NCBI GenBank assembly: GCA_916613615.1
Contig: OU744720.1
Span: 66,499,971 to 66,563,970, forward strand
Source: Steromphala cineraria
Taxonomy: Eukaryota > Mollusca > Gastropoda > Trochida > Trochidae
Direction of reading: 5' to 3'
Length of the DNA: 64,000 nucleotides
The notes beneath the pieces were generated by a model, which saw only the letters and a program-made list of their open reading frames with translations, did not search any database and was not told the origin of the DNA. How positions within the stretch are numbered: the stretch's first letter is position 1; each line of letters begins with the position of its first letter. Shown here one piece after another: positions 24,075-35,370 of this stretch. The position numbers were made by a program, and so were the translations under genes.

Positions 24075-24925
24075 TGCCTTGAATCTTGATTGAGTTCAAA
24101 AATTAGATATATATCCGTGATAAAACATAACATAACATAACATAACATAACAAAAACAAATTCCACGAGAGATAATTATGAGTATGTTTTCTTGTTTCGA
24201 CTCATTTGAACAGTCCCTACGTGATTTCTTGGAGTCTCATGTGCCCAACATTTTTTATAGTGTCATTTGTGGGAGAAATACTAGCTGCTTGTGTAAATAA
24301 ATATAAGTCTAAAGCTTAGCCAATCAGTACACTGACAATATTAAGGAAATGGTCGCAATGTTGATAAATAGTATCCGTCATTAGCACCAGTCAATAAGAC
24401 AAAGGTAATTTCGGAAACTAACTAATGCAAGCAGAATGACAGATAGGAGATGAGTAGTCGACGACTTGATACTATTGGAATTATTATGTTTAAATCACTA
24501 TCTATTTGGAGTTAAAAGTGTTTGAAGGCACAGTTACTTGAATTTATATAAATTGTCTTTGCGATTGCGATGACATGAGATTGCTTAATTGTTTTCCGTT
24601 GCTACACATGTATGATACATGATCATATCGTGTACTTACAGGATACAAACTTGTTATGTTTGCAAATCGTATCACCATCTATGATATTTCGTTTTGTATA
24701 GATTTAATGACGCCATTTATTGCACAGAGTGTCTTTGTAGGAATCATAACTATCTGTAGTATGAATGTCATACAAAATTTGGGTAATACTAATTTGATGT
24801 TAAGCCAAATGTTTTCAATTGAATATGTTTATCTCTGCGTAATGTAATTTATATGTAAGCAATTGTTTACGTTTACATTTACATTTCATTTTTAAAGTGA
24901 ATGGTGTTATATACAATGTGCGTAC
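24075..24925. other. Segment present in block A only
   Basis: Block B jumps from about 49385 to 49400 here. The segment is AT-rich, includes the (AACAT)n run, and has no clear termini, so insertion in A and deletion in B cannot be separated. A 63-codon hydrophobic frame at 24656-24847 is unsupported. Confidence 0.6.
24124..24151. repeat. (ACATA)n microsatellite
   Basis: Five to six tandem ACATA units. Confidence 0.9.
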
Positions 24926-25054
24926 CAATGCCACCCTTTGCATCAAAAACACATTTAGCTATATGTAAACAATAAACGTTTATCACCAATTTACATGAAC
25001 AAATGATTTCCAGCCCTGCTAGTCGATTATTAGTTTTGTGTTGTTTAGTTCAAG

Positions 25055-25156
25055 TCAGTTCCTGTCCTGTTTACCCAAGGAACGTTCAACTCTGGGGAGT
25101 GTTTTAATTGAGCAGACTGACACATCTGGTTTTATAAGGCAAATCAAGGACGTCAT
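25055..25156 (-). pseudogene. DVSVC motif frame, block A copy
   Basis: On the minus strand a 33-codon frame begins MTSLICLIKPDVSVC and ends ...S-L-G-K-Q-D-R-N-stop. It aligns gap-free to the plus-strand frame at 28193-28354 (same S-L-I-x-L-I-K-P-D-V-x-V-C-x-I-K) and more distantly to 3068-3165. The larger plus-strand frame over the same bases (25038-25226) is probably a shadow. A stop directly precedes the Met, so this is a fragment. Block B has it at 49525-49626. Confidence 0.45.
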
Positions 25157-25604
25157 TTACACATTTACAAGTGAAATAGTGGCACAATTAGCCAATGTCT
25201 CCTACCACGTTCATCAATCTTATTGAAATAGGGCAAATACCAGGCTGATTTATTGTTGGAAATTATAAAAAAATGTATTTCAAACTAACTCAATTTCCAC
25301 CCTTGCCACAATCAAACTATGAATGTGGTACAAACTTGTGTCTTTTATCTTAGTAATCCTTATGGCTACCAAAGAAGTTGTTTCAAATATTCCCCTATCT
25401 TGTTTTTGTTGATTGAAAAGCCAACAACGTTTTTTCGATTGAATTGTTTTCAGTAGGTTTCATTAGTATGTCAGATGATGTTCATGTGCCATTATTTATA
25501 TAATAGATTTCACTAAACAATATGACACTTTCAATACCAATGCCACATATACCATTCCATTTGTGCTTCATAACGTATGCTTTGTGAATATAATAAGAAA
25601 ATAT

Positions 25605-26448
25605 AGTCGCAAGCGACGAAAACAGGATTCAGCCGTAAATCTAACACATTCATCATAAAGATATTAATGTTAGTAATCATTCCTGAAAGTTTCATGAAAA
25701 TCCCGTGAAGCAATTAGCTATAGCAGCATTGGAAAGTATCATTTACATTATTCTGTCGGAGCTGACCCCATGTTAGGAAAATGTGTCATGGCGGCCGGAA
25801 ATGACTGTTCGCGAGCGATTTTATTATTTTAACTTCAAAACCATACTTAGGGCTAGCTCTCATGCAAAAATCATATAATTCGTCGGTCAGGTTTTCGAAT
25901 TATCTGCCCTTAAAAATTGATATTTTTGAAAAATTGTCAAACTTTGAAAGGTTATTACGCAAAAAGTATTTTGAATTTTCAAATTTAAAAAAAAACTTGT
26001 TATAGACCAGGGTCTTGGCTATATCATGTGCAAATTTCAGCTCTCAAGTACAAATATTCGGCAAAGGTGCATGGGGTCGGACTGTTTTCAAAAGTGTTTA
26101 AAATCAAGATGGCGGCCAAATCACGTGACCTACAAATTTGTCATGATATGCTTTTTTGCATTATTTTTTATTGCGCATCTTTTAAAAAAAGTTTTAGGTC
26201 TCTAAGTATATTTTGAAAAAAAATCAATGTTAAATTTTGAATTTTGGAATCGAACTGGACCTTTAATGCTTTATCCAATCAGGCTGAAAAGCTTAACGTC
26301 GCGATTCCAGGGTAAGGTCTAAAAGTCTGTAAAGTTGAGTTGTATTTGCTTCAGCCGTTTTGGCTGTACACTGGTTCAAAGTTTCTAGAAAGAAAAATAA
26401 TAAACACGCCAATAACAATAAGGATTCAGCCTTTATGGCTGAATCCTT
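25605..26448. mobile_element. 844-bp hairpin-ended insertion
   Basis: Block B reads GAAAATATTCAAG with no insert. In A the insert sits between two copies of AAATAT (25599-25604 and 26449-26454). The left end starts with a short hairpin GTCGCAAGCGAC, followed by GGATTCAGCC. The right end is a perfect 12-bp hairpin, GGATTCAGCC-TTTAT-GGCTGAATCC plus AA/TT. There are no ordinary terminal inverted repeats. The interior is non-coding, with GAGCTGACCCCATG and CATGGGGTCGGA as inner inverted pieces and AAGATGGCGGCC beside CACGTG. The superfamily is unknown. Confidence 0.8.
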
Positions 26449-26454
26449 AAATAT

Positions 26455-27207
26455 TTACGTCACAATCACTGTTTAAAATAAGTCTGCAGTTCCGACAATC
26501 CTGGCAACAATAACAATGAAAACGTGAATTTCCCATTGTCTGAAAAGTCCTGATTGATGTAAAACATTACTTTCACCTATACATGTAACCAGAAATAAAT
26601 GAAATGTACTTAGTTAGAATATAACAATACAGTTTTAATATTTTTTTAATAAAAAATGGTTGGAAAATGTGTTTTGAATATGCGCTTCCAATTTGATTCT
26701 TAATGAGTGAAAGTCATTTCTCAAGGGCCTCACCTGGTTTTACATCACAAGATGGGTTTTTGTATTTGTTTTGTGATGAGTGCATATGTGCAGATGTGGG
26801 CTGCAACGTGAAGGTCATCCCTTCATGAAAGTCGAATTCTTTATTTGATGTTCTAATTGTGTAGTTTTTAAGAAAATATTCAAGCATGTTATATTTTAGT
26901 AACACTGGTTTATTTAGTGCATTTCACTCGGAATGTCACTGAACGGAGTATATAACTATATAACATTCATTTTAAAAGCTTTTTGTCGCAAAACGTTTAG
27001 ATGGCGTTACCAAATAATAAAAGCGCTGTTAATAGTTTCCATGAGTTCAATAAGCTGTCGTGATAAAAATTAGTTAAATGTTTTTTTTTCAGATCCCTTC
27101 ATGTTCGATTTAGGAGACAAATTCCTCATCTCATAACTTACTTCATAAATTGACTTGTAACTTTGCTATGGCTTTTTCATATGGAAGGGAGGAGAGCATA
27201 ATTTAAA
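26455..27207. other. Right end of block A
   Basis: Matched by 50265-50741 and 52298-52594 in block B. At about 26907 block B has 1.55 kb extra. No gene seen. Confidence 0.6.
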
Positions 27208-27235
27208 TAATTTACATTCTGCTTTATTCAAAATG

Positions 27236-27440
27236 GCACTTTAGTGTCAAAGTCAGGCAGTTGAAATGACACGTTTGCACTGATTAACCCGCCCGCTTTG
27301 TCGGTGTACATGACGCTGCTCGTGCTGCACGCTTTTCGTGTGCTGCCGGAAACACTCGGCCGCGCTAAAGCAAAAAGTCGAGTAGCTTGTAAAGTAGTCC
27401 CACATTCCGATGTCACGTGGTCTTCGTAACTAACCAATGG
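27236..27440. other. GC- and CpG-rich patch
   Basis: About 200 bp with many CpGs (CCGCCCGC, CGGCCGCGC) and CACGTG, in strong contrast to the surrounding AT-rich DNA. A 69-codon minus-strand frame covers it (27228-27437) but shows no domain. It could be a relic exon, a repeat fragment or a small CpG island. It is not part of the duplication. Confidence 0.4.
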
Positions 27441-28192
27441 AATTACCGCCAGGGTTTATTACCCATGTGCAGCATATCGTTTTTAATGTCATGACTTTTT
27501 TCATCACATATGGATAATAAAAAGCATTTATTAAAGGCATACAAGTCACTTAACAACAAGCCAAGTTTTTAGACACTTTGACATTATAAAACCTTACACA
27601 ACATACTTAAAAATGAAAAGAAATAAAAATCTTAGAAGTACAAAATTAAAATAAATATATTCAAATTTACAAACAATCAAGCATGTCATCATGTTCAGTA
27701 ATTTAGAATAACCTCCAACCAGAGAGAAGAGACACTGAATAAGTTTTAAAATTGTCCACACGTCCATTAAATTATAATTAAGTCAACGTATTCTACTGTT
27801 AAAGCTTACTAAATTATCAGTTACGATATTTGAACATCAAATCGACGATCTTTATAAAATTGATATTGGTCTATTTAGCATATCATTCCGGATGTTATAA
27901 TTGTATGTCTTTTTGGATCAATGGAACTTATTCTTTATCTTAATATCAGGTATACAAAAGGACATTTACAAGTTGATAATGCAAAAAAAATTGACCTTTT
28001 GCTAAATGGCAATGTGGACCTTTCTTACGATGACAATGAAAGGTTTGAACTGTCAACATAAGTCCACATTCCTAACTTCAGACATCATAACTGTGTGAGC
28101 TATATTTAATATTTATGGTAATAACATAACAATCTACAAAGAAAATGCAAATTACAACGATAATGAAGGTAATGATAAAAACGTATTTCTAC
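27441..28192. other. No gene seen
   Basis: AT-rich sequence between the duplicated blocks, with only short frames. Confidence 0.6.
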
Positions 28193-28354
28193 GTCTGTGA
28201 TTTACCTTGGTTAAACAAGTTTGAGGGAAAGGTTTCCTCTGTAAATGAGTTTGTGACATCCTTGATTAGGCTGATAAAACCAGATGTGCCAGTCTGCACA
28301 ATTAAAAGACTTTTAGAAGTTTGAGGTCCCTTGGGCAGACCAGGCTTTATTTGA
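28193..28354 (+). pseudogene. DVPVC motif frame between the blocks
   Basis: Fifty-four codons, with one in-frame TGA, read V-C-D-L-P-W-L-N-K-F, then S-L-I-R-L-I-K-P-D-V-P-V-C-T-I-K-R and, after the stop, G-P-L-G-R-P. It aligns gap-free with 3068-3165 (plus) and with the minus-strand frames at 25055-25156 and 49525-49626. Flanking DNA is unrelated among these loci, so this is a third independent occurrence of the same peptide piece. Family not recognised. Confidence 0.5.
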
Positions 28355-28899
28355 CTCGTATGCTTAACTGACTAATTATTCTGAACTGAATAATGCTATA
28401 CCATTTATTTATTCATTGGTAGACATTTGCTTATTGAAACTGTAGAAACAACATGCATTGTTTGAATTTCGCGAAAAGTGTTTTATATGTAAAAGTAGAA
28501 TGGCTCAATATATGTGACGTAACTCCACTCACTTCTAGTAAAGATTATACATGAGTTTACATATTTGTTAAAAAGCAGAACCCAACTATTTTATGATGTC
28601 CATAGCAAGCTGAATAGAGCCAACAAAACATTACACTCACCAACCGGGTTCTAAATCATTACTTGTATAATATTGATATAGTAAATCGGATTTCAATTTA
28701 CGAGATATGGCATATTGCTTCTCTTTGGCATAAAGCTAATTACTAAACATGAACATTGATATTAATCTGATTTATAGTCATTCAAAGAGTTATGGGAACA
28801 CTTATTAATTTTGAGCTACTTTTTTTACAAACAAGGAGAGGAAAAAAGTGTTAATATGGAATCACAGCCGATATTGGTTCTTCATTTTCCTTGGTGATT

Positions 28900-29145
28900 T
28901 TTGACACACTTTGTGCATCTTGAACACAATGGATCTGACTAGAGTGCGCAGTGATCCTCTATTGGAGCAAGATCAGGCCATTACATCCTCAAAACAACTC
29001 TCTGTTGTATAAAATCCGTAATAATACATGCTCGATGTGGTGTGCACAATAATGATGGTATACCGCTTTAGGTCTAATGACATCAAGTGTTAGAACAACA
29101 AGGGGTCCAATGATCTCGTCTCTGTACTTTAAACCATTGCCCGTC
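28900..29145 (-). pseudogene. Tc1/mariner transposase C-terminal fragment, decayed
   Basis: On the minus strand the translation runs L-K-Y-R-D-E-I-I-G-P-L-V-V, then R-P-K-A-V-Y-H-H. After a frameshift comes W-P-D-L-A-P-I-E-D-H. These match the late catalytic part of Tc1-like transposases (YRDEIL..., then the DN-PH region and the PDL-PIE block carrying the last catalytic acid). The DD positions between are degraded, there are in-frame stops, and no terminal repeats are visible. It abuts the 5' truncation point of the LINE at 29150. Confidence 0.7.
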
Positions 29146-29149
29146 CATA

Positions 29150-30300
29150 ATTAAACTACGGAAATTATCGGAATGGGTAGCGTTCCTACCAGCTGAAAAA
29201 AAGAAAATAGTGAAAGAAGAAGAAATACAATGTCAAGCAATATGGAATAATGATGATATAAGAATAGATGGATTTCCTTTCATGTATATTGAATGGTTAA
29301 GAAAAGGTGTTATTTTTGTGAATGACCTAGTGCACAAAGAAGGAAGATTACTAACATATGATGAATTCTCCGAATCATTATCGATCAAATCAAACGTTTT
29401 AACATATCAATCCGTAAAAAGAGCAATCATGTCATACGCTCGAACATTGAATGTAAAACAATTCAAAATGAAACTACCGGATCCAATATATCCGTATACT
29501 ATTTCCAAAATTGAAAATATCATTGCAAGCAAAAATTTATATGCTACCCTCATGAATTCGAAATATGTTCACTTGCCAGCTTTTCAAAATGGGAAAATGT
29601 CCTACAGTGTGATTTTGATGAAAATGATTGGCCATTTTTTAACATCATTGCAAATAAATGCTCTCAAAGCATTGACTTAAAATGGTTGCAATAAAGGATT
29701 ATTCATAATTTTCTTCCAACCAGACATCTTCTGTATAAAATTGGGTATGTCTCATCACCAACTTGTCAGTTTTGCAATAAAGAAATAGAAACAACTAATC
29801 ATTTGTTATGGGAATGCGAACCTATCTTTAGGTCATGGAATAGAAAGACATAGAATCATGGTTAAATTCAGTCCAGTTGAAACTAGAGTTCACAAACAAA
29901 ATCATTATTTTGGGGATGAAAGGGAAACATAATAATCCTGTAAACGCAATCATTTTATTAGTCAAACAGTATATTTATAGATGTAGCATTAACAACTTCA
30001 GACCAAAAATAGATCATTTAAAGACAGAAATTGTTAGATATTATGATGTCTCAAAATACGTGTTCCTTTCAACGGGCAATGAACAAATGTTTTTTAAATA
30101 TTGGTCAACTTTACATCTGTTATTTGGAAAGAAACTCAATCGTAAATTGTATACGCACATAATTGTTAATGTAGGTAGTCAAGTTATGTTATTGATAGTA
30201 TGTCATTGTTGTTACCATTCCTTCCTGAAACCTGATATTATGTCATTATTAATACTTTTTTGCCTGTAACTTGAAAATATGGGAACATTTTTTTTTTAGA
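29150..30300 (+). mobile_element. 5'-truncated L1/Tx1-like LINE
   Basis: Only the post-polymerase end of ORF2 and a short 3' part remain. The sequence differs clearly in family from the LINE at 14118-15160. The right limit is approximate (A/T-rich run near 30285). Confidence 0.8.
29210..30269 (+). pseudogene. LINE ORF2 C-terminal region, frameshifted
   Basis: The first frame (29210-29680) contains I-W-N-N-D-D-I-R-I-D-G and W-L-R-K-G-V-I-F-V-N-D-L-V, a pattern I know from L1/Tx1-type ORF2 downstream of the polymerase. After a shift, 29690-29850 reads L-P-T-R-H-L-L-Y-K-I-G-Y, then C-Q-F-C-N-K, T-N-H-L-L-W-E-C-E (zinc motif C-C-H-C). The last frame (29877-30269) carries K-Q-Y-I-Y-R-C and Y-W-S-T-L-H near the usual C-terminus. 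At least two frameshifts and a stop make it inactive. Product in life: reverse transcriptase of a non-LTR element. Confidence 0.82.
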
Positions 30301-30339
30301 TAAAAAAATTAAACTGCAACGTGAACCGGAACTTCAGAA

Positions 30340-30562
30340 ATCAGTACCCTTGACCACTGGTCACGATTCCATCTGTGGTGAGCCCTGCACCATGCTTCAG
30401 ATGCTGTTCTGTGACGTTACATCCCACTTAGACCTCGTCGTCCATGGTAACCATTCATACAAGTGTCCTGGTCATTATCGATATCGGGAACTCTTAGGCC
30501 AAAGAGTCCTGACATCTGATGCAAGGACACTTTTGGAAACCTTTCCTACACAAAGTTTATAA
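30340..30562. other. GC-richer patch with a 70-codon frame
   Basis: This segment after the LINE has more balanced composition than its surroundings and is open on the plus strand (30350-30562). The minus strand is also open over much of it. No domain recognised. It may be a relic exon or part of an unrecognised repeat. Confidence 0.3.
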
Positions 30563-30868
30563 CATTTAATCAACAAGATAGACATTAAAGTGAACTGAAA
30601 GTATCAATAATCAAATAAAACAAGCTTGAAAACAATCAGAATACTTACACATTTTGTGTGAATCAAAATATCAAAATCACCTAATAACACTGTAGAATTT
30701 TGTTTGCACTAGAAATAACAAAACAAAGAAATAAACATTGTATGATATATTGCACCAAAACGTTTGTTATATAAGTCTAGAAATATCCAAAATAATTTAA
30801 TAATGACCCGTAATTAATTAATTTCATAGATAAGCTATTTTTTGGGACTAAACATGCTATGGGAATGA
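30563..30868. other. No gene seen
   Basis: AT-rich, nothing supported. Confidence 0.6.
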
Positions 30869-30872
30869 TTAA

Positions 30873-31213
30873 AGGGGCAGTAGCACGTTTTTTGATAATT
30901 TTATTTTCTAAATGTTTCACTGATGATTGTAAGGTAATGCTAAATGTATTATTGTGACAGTGTCAGAAATCTAATTACACAAGCCAATCATCCGTAGTCA
31001 GAGGACAAAGTAAGAAGATTTACATAAAATCCATTGGCGGCCATTTTTGTGTGAACACCTTTAATTCATTTTGTGTGAAAAAAAGGAATCGCATGGCTAA
31101 ACTTTACGTTATATACTTGAATTATTACTGCTCCATTGTCTTTCAATTGGAACCATTAATTTTCATTTTCCTGACATCACCTTATATTCCCAATAAAACG
31201 TGATACTGCCCCT
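30873..31213 (-). mobile_element. TTAA MITE, copy 3
   Basis: This 341-bp element is flanked by TTAA (30869-30872 and 31214-31217), with AGGGGCAGTAGCACGTTTTT at the left and the complement at the right. Orientation is opposite to copy 1. The core reads CCATTGGCGGCCATTTT. Confidence 0.93.
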
Positions 31214-31217
31214 TTAA

Positions 31218-31614
31218 AGTACCTTTTTATTCGAAAAACAAGGAAAACGTTTCATAATTAAAAACTACTGTCAAAATCAAACTGTCTCTAATAACTCTAA
31301 TAACGCATCGTATACCTTCAAAATCAAAATCGAATTGGACAACCTGTGAAACTGGAAATAAACACATTTTCATGGAGTGCACAAAGTCTGCAAGCCAAAA
31401 TCATTTACTTCGTGCCTTGCGCTTTGACAAGCAAGAAGCACGTGCCTCGCGTTTTGACACCAAAGAAGCACGTGCTCGTACACCATTCATAGAACTACAC
31501 ACTTCATTCATAAAACAATTAAGGGGCCCTTGGAGGGTTATCGAAAATGTAATTTTTATTTAAAACTATTAATGTTGTGGTTGTTTGTACTCGGATTAAG
31601 TGAGATGTAAGTCA
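31218..31614. other. No gene seen
   Basis: The stretch contains a direct repeat of a GCAAGAAGCACGTGCCTCGC-like phrase (about 31428-31480) giving a short repetitive frame. No domain. Confidence 0.5.
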
Positions 31615-31757
31615 GTTACTAGCATAGTAAGTGACATGCATCGGATAACGGCAGGGACACTTTGTCCGAGAGGCCGGTACGAGGCGGAGGCGACTACTGG
31701 CTCGAGGACAAAGTGTCCCTGCCGTTATCCGATGCATGCCATTTACTATGCTAGTAA
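31615..31757. repeat. Long palindromic foldback
   Basis: Arms of about 56 bp (31615-31670 and 31700-31757) are nearly perfect inverted copies, sharing CATCGGATAACGGCAGGGAC and ACACTTTGTCC. The 29-bp loop is very GC-rich (GCCGGTACGAGGCGGAGGCG). No coding capacity. It lies just outside block B. Confidence 0.92.
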
Positions 31758-33645
31758 CTATTACCTGGCGTAACATTGGTCTGTTATATATATGGATCCC
31801 TGCAGTCAGTTGTATACGATATGTTTTGGCACTGACGTTAACACTTTTTGCATTCATTTACTGAAAACGGAGGGAAAATTTGCAGTGACAAATCTTTGCC
31901 GTAGAGTCGCGGTAACTACGTAACGGTCATCTGCATGTGACGTTGACCTGTGCCTTCCTAAACAGTGTCGGTCCTGCACCCGGCAGGTGGTATTAAAAAC
32001 GTCCCTGCAGGCGAAAAATAACTGAGGGTGAAATCTGGAGACGTCTTGAAAGCTCCCTAATGAAAAAGTGTTCTTCGAGCCAGCCTATCCTTCTGGCTCG
32101 GTCAAACAAGCTCTACTGACACTGACGTCGACAAACTAAAGAATGACAATGGTACAAATGGCCTGTCTCCACCATGTTTCTTTGAATGAATATATGTGAA
32201 CAAGTAAAAAAAACCCATTTAAACACGATATTTGTCCAACATAACTTACTAGGTGGTTTCATAAAAACGGATATTTCCTAACTTTTAGAACGAGATGTTC
32301 AGCAGCAATTAGTACATCTATATAATACCACACTATTTATAAAGTTTGACATGTGTGACTGCAACAAGTTTATATTACCCATATTACCACATTTGTTGCT
32401 TATAACAGAAGAACAAACAAGAAGACAACAACTTCAAAATGAGTCAAGAAACATTGTAGGGGAATCAATACATATGGCTTTGATTGAATGATGAAATAAT
32501 ACTCTGTCACCATGAATTTAGTCTTGTTCAACCAAAAGGACAAACTTCAAAGAAAGGCTATTACCAAAATATATCATTAGGGCGCATACATTCAGCTCAA
32601 ATTTAACCAATGATCCACATTAACGGTTCAATCGCGAATATATCAACGTCTTTCAGCTTGAGTGTTTGCTTATGAACTGGCTTAATCTGATTAGCCAGCT
32701 ATCCCATGATTTATTAATGCACTGCATCCCTTAACTCAGTGGAGAATATGTCAAGTGTAAATGTAAGCAGAATGCAAACTTCCACATCCTTGTTTGTCAA
32801 ATTTTAATATAAACTTGATTTCAACAACAGCTTTCAATTTCAGCTTACAATATATATATACTGATAAACAACAAATGTCTGGAAATGTTTTGAATCCCCG
32901 ACCGGTTTCACACTTCTCAGTGATTATCATGGGGTCTTTATGAAGTTGCTTTGACGTAACATAACAAGTGGCGCATTACTCATTACAATCGATGCGAACC
33001 GACAGATTGGTAACGTCATTTATTCATATTAATCACATATGTAATAAACACAGTTTGTTAATATGTAAATGGACAGAGGAGACATTTATGATTTTCATTG
33101 TGGCTTGAAAAGTATGTTGATATTATTTTTACTCTTTCTAACGCTATCTGACTAGACTTTAAAGAAGGGGAATAATCTAGACTTTAGATATAGAACACAA
33201 ATTAATATTGAACTGGTTGCATATTGTACAACTCGGAATAATCCTATTTTTTTTAACAGTTCATTGTTTACTTCGTCTGTTAGAGTGGAAATCTAGAGGT
33301 TGAAGGAGTAAGTAGGAGGACATTACATTTCTGTGAAGGAACAACTTCTTTACGTTCATCCTTTGTGCACAAACATTGCTTTTCATGTAACGTGTTTTGA
33401 AAATATACACTCGATAGTCACTCCATCAAGAATTTCAGAAATTCGGTATAAACTTACACTGCTTTAAACGCTGACCATACAAGTAATAAATATTCGTGGT
33501 TATTGATTTTAATGCCAAATTTTTTAATCACAAATGCGAAGACATCATTGGCAACGTCTCGGAATAATCACCAGATGTGTCTAAGAAAGAAGTCTGAACG
33601 GATAAAGGGAAAGTATACAAAAAAAGGTTTACAAAAAAGGCATTA

Positions 33646-35107
33646 GAGTAGGGCCGTGCTTTTCCGTACACCCGAGGAAAGGAACACTCGTGGCGTTATT
33701 GCAAATTATAATAACCTCACTATTAATTGATTTTACAAAGCTGAATGATCTATAAATTAGATTCTGCTTTTAGTTTTAACAGGGGAATTCATTGATTTAG
33801 TGTATCAACGTAAATATCTGCGTCACTGTTCAAAAATTTCGCACACTTTCCTGGTAATTCCGTTCACGAAAGCTGCCTATTCCGTACACTTGCCGAAATA
33901 AGTGATAATTTTATCATATAAACATAAATTGTTAAAGGTAATTGATCTAAACGAATCTTGAAGATGTACATGTATGTAACAATGTTTTTGTTTTCAAATA
34001 TCTGATGATTCAGCAATTTGGTCTCAAACACATTTGTTTGATACCATTTAGCATACCAACAATGATGATTTACCTCATTTTCGTAATAACTGTAAACATA
34101 GAACGTCAGTGACAAATTTTGAAAGTCATCCGTAATAACAGTTTGACTTTATTTGCGCTGCAAACATAATCCCCATATATCACAAGTACTGACCTCTTTT
34201 AAGTGCGGGTTTGATAAGCTATTTTCAATTTAAATCATCATATATGGCAATATACCAGTACAAAATCCAAATCAGATGTCATATATTATGTCTTTAAGCT
34301 TTGATACAAAAATGCTAACAAGGGAAAAGCCAAATAATTTGCATTTTCCTTTTACAATTCTTAAACTTATACTATCCTGTCATTAATGTATGTTGTAAAA
34401 CAAATCAAACTTATTCAAAGAGGCAAAGTTGGAAATAACATTTAAAAGTGTAGAGTAATGAATGACCTTGACTGTCAATAATTATGAAGGTCAGTGTAAA
34501 AAATGAGCGTGACCAATCTTATTCAACCCATCACCATTTTTATTAAATGTTTGACAGAAAATTTCAACCTGAAATAGTAGGCATGTTTTCAAAACTGTTG
34601 TGGCTTTGACGTTACAAAGCAAAATATCGAGGTGTACGGAATTAGCCATCCTGCTACATCATTAGGCTACAACCTATCCCCTGATATCCTCCTATGGTCT
34701 TCTGTCGTATCGCTATATATAGCAAGCCAATCAAATGATGCCCTTTTAGCGATAACGGCAAACTAGTTTCTTGGCTTCGTTCCGCGTGCTCACCTCGTGA
34801 TTCAAATTAACCAATAGGAGTGCTATTAGATAATAAATCTGATTCTCACTGCAGTCTCCCGCTAAACTCCAAATCATGCGCTCTTAGATTTCCACGTGCG
34901 ACATCACTAGATAACAGTGTATGGAGTTAGAAATAGTTTGACTACAAACAGACAGGCTATAAATAGCGCTGGGCAACCACCCGTCAGCGATACGGCAGAA
35001 TACCCTTGGAGGATATCAGGGGATAGGTTGTAGCCTAAGCGGAGACATATACGCTGATGTAGCAGGATGGGAATTAGCCGACTGTACGGAATAGCACGGC
35101 TCTACTC
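33646..35107. mobile_element. 1.46-kb TA-flanked DNA element
   Basis: Block A has the empty site GGCATTACGCC (near 1949). Block B has 1462 bp between two TAs (33644-33645 and 35108-35109). The ends are inverted repeats GAGTAGGGCCGTGCTTTTCC and, inward from the right, GAGTAGAGCCGTGCTATTCC, about 23 of 25 matching with GTACA beyond. Without the nested 423-bp element the length is about 1.03 kb. A TA duplication suggests Tc1/mariner-type mobilisation. The frames inside (for example 33864-34115 minus) show no transposase, so it is probably non-autonomous. Confidence 0.92.
34647..35069. mobile_element. Nested 423-bp element with 9-bp target duplication
   Basis: It is inserted in the 1.46-kb element and flanked by exact GGAATTAGC duplications (34638-34646 and 35070-35078). 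The ends are CATCCTGCTACATCA and its inverse. A further 31-bp inverted segment starting TTAGGCTACAACC follows, directly on the left and after a 16-bp gap (GCGGAGACATATACGC) on the right. The 9-bp duplication and long TIR suggest a Mutator-like MITE. It is non-coding. Confidence 0.9.
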
Positions 35108-35370
35108 TACGCCATTTAACAATAAAGATAACAGTAAGAACCATTGATTTTCCAACGCCTGAGAGTTACATGTCAGTTGCAGGCAGTGATTGCAAAATCC
35201 TTGACTGAGGAAAACAAGGTATTGTCTAACAAATGTATACATCAATTCAATTCCATAAACGTTTATTTAAATAATGTGTTTGATGAAATAACATAGTCGA
35301 ACTTGCAAGTATACTGACAATATCACCTCTTTTATTAAAAACAATCTATTTGCAGTTCATTTGACTCAGG

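Larger units (their letters stand above)
14..27207. repeat. Segmental duplication, block A
   Basis: This block matches block B (31991-52594) collinearly and in the same orientation from the first bases of the window. Examples are 8221-8280 against 43401-43460, with one difference in 60, and 10380-10500 against 45490-45610. Similarity stops just after the shared GGAAGGGAGGAGAGCAT near 27200. Block A is longer because it holds insertions absent from B, chiefly at 1414-1769, 11161-20676, 24075-24925 and 25605-26448. Its left end may lie outside the window. Start-to-start distance is about 32 kb. Confidence 0.95.

Noticed and set aside
25038..25226. Plus-strand 62-codon frame, with a same-length partner at 49508-49696.
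   Set aside because: The peptide conserved with other loci is on the opposite strand, so this is probably a shadow frame.
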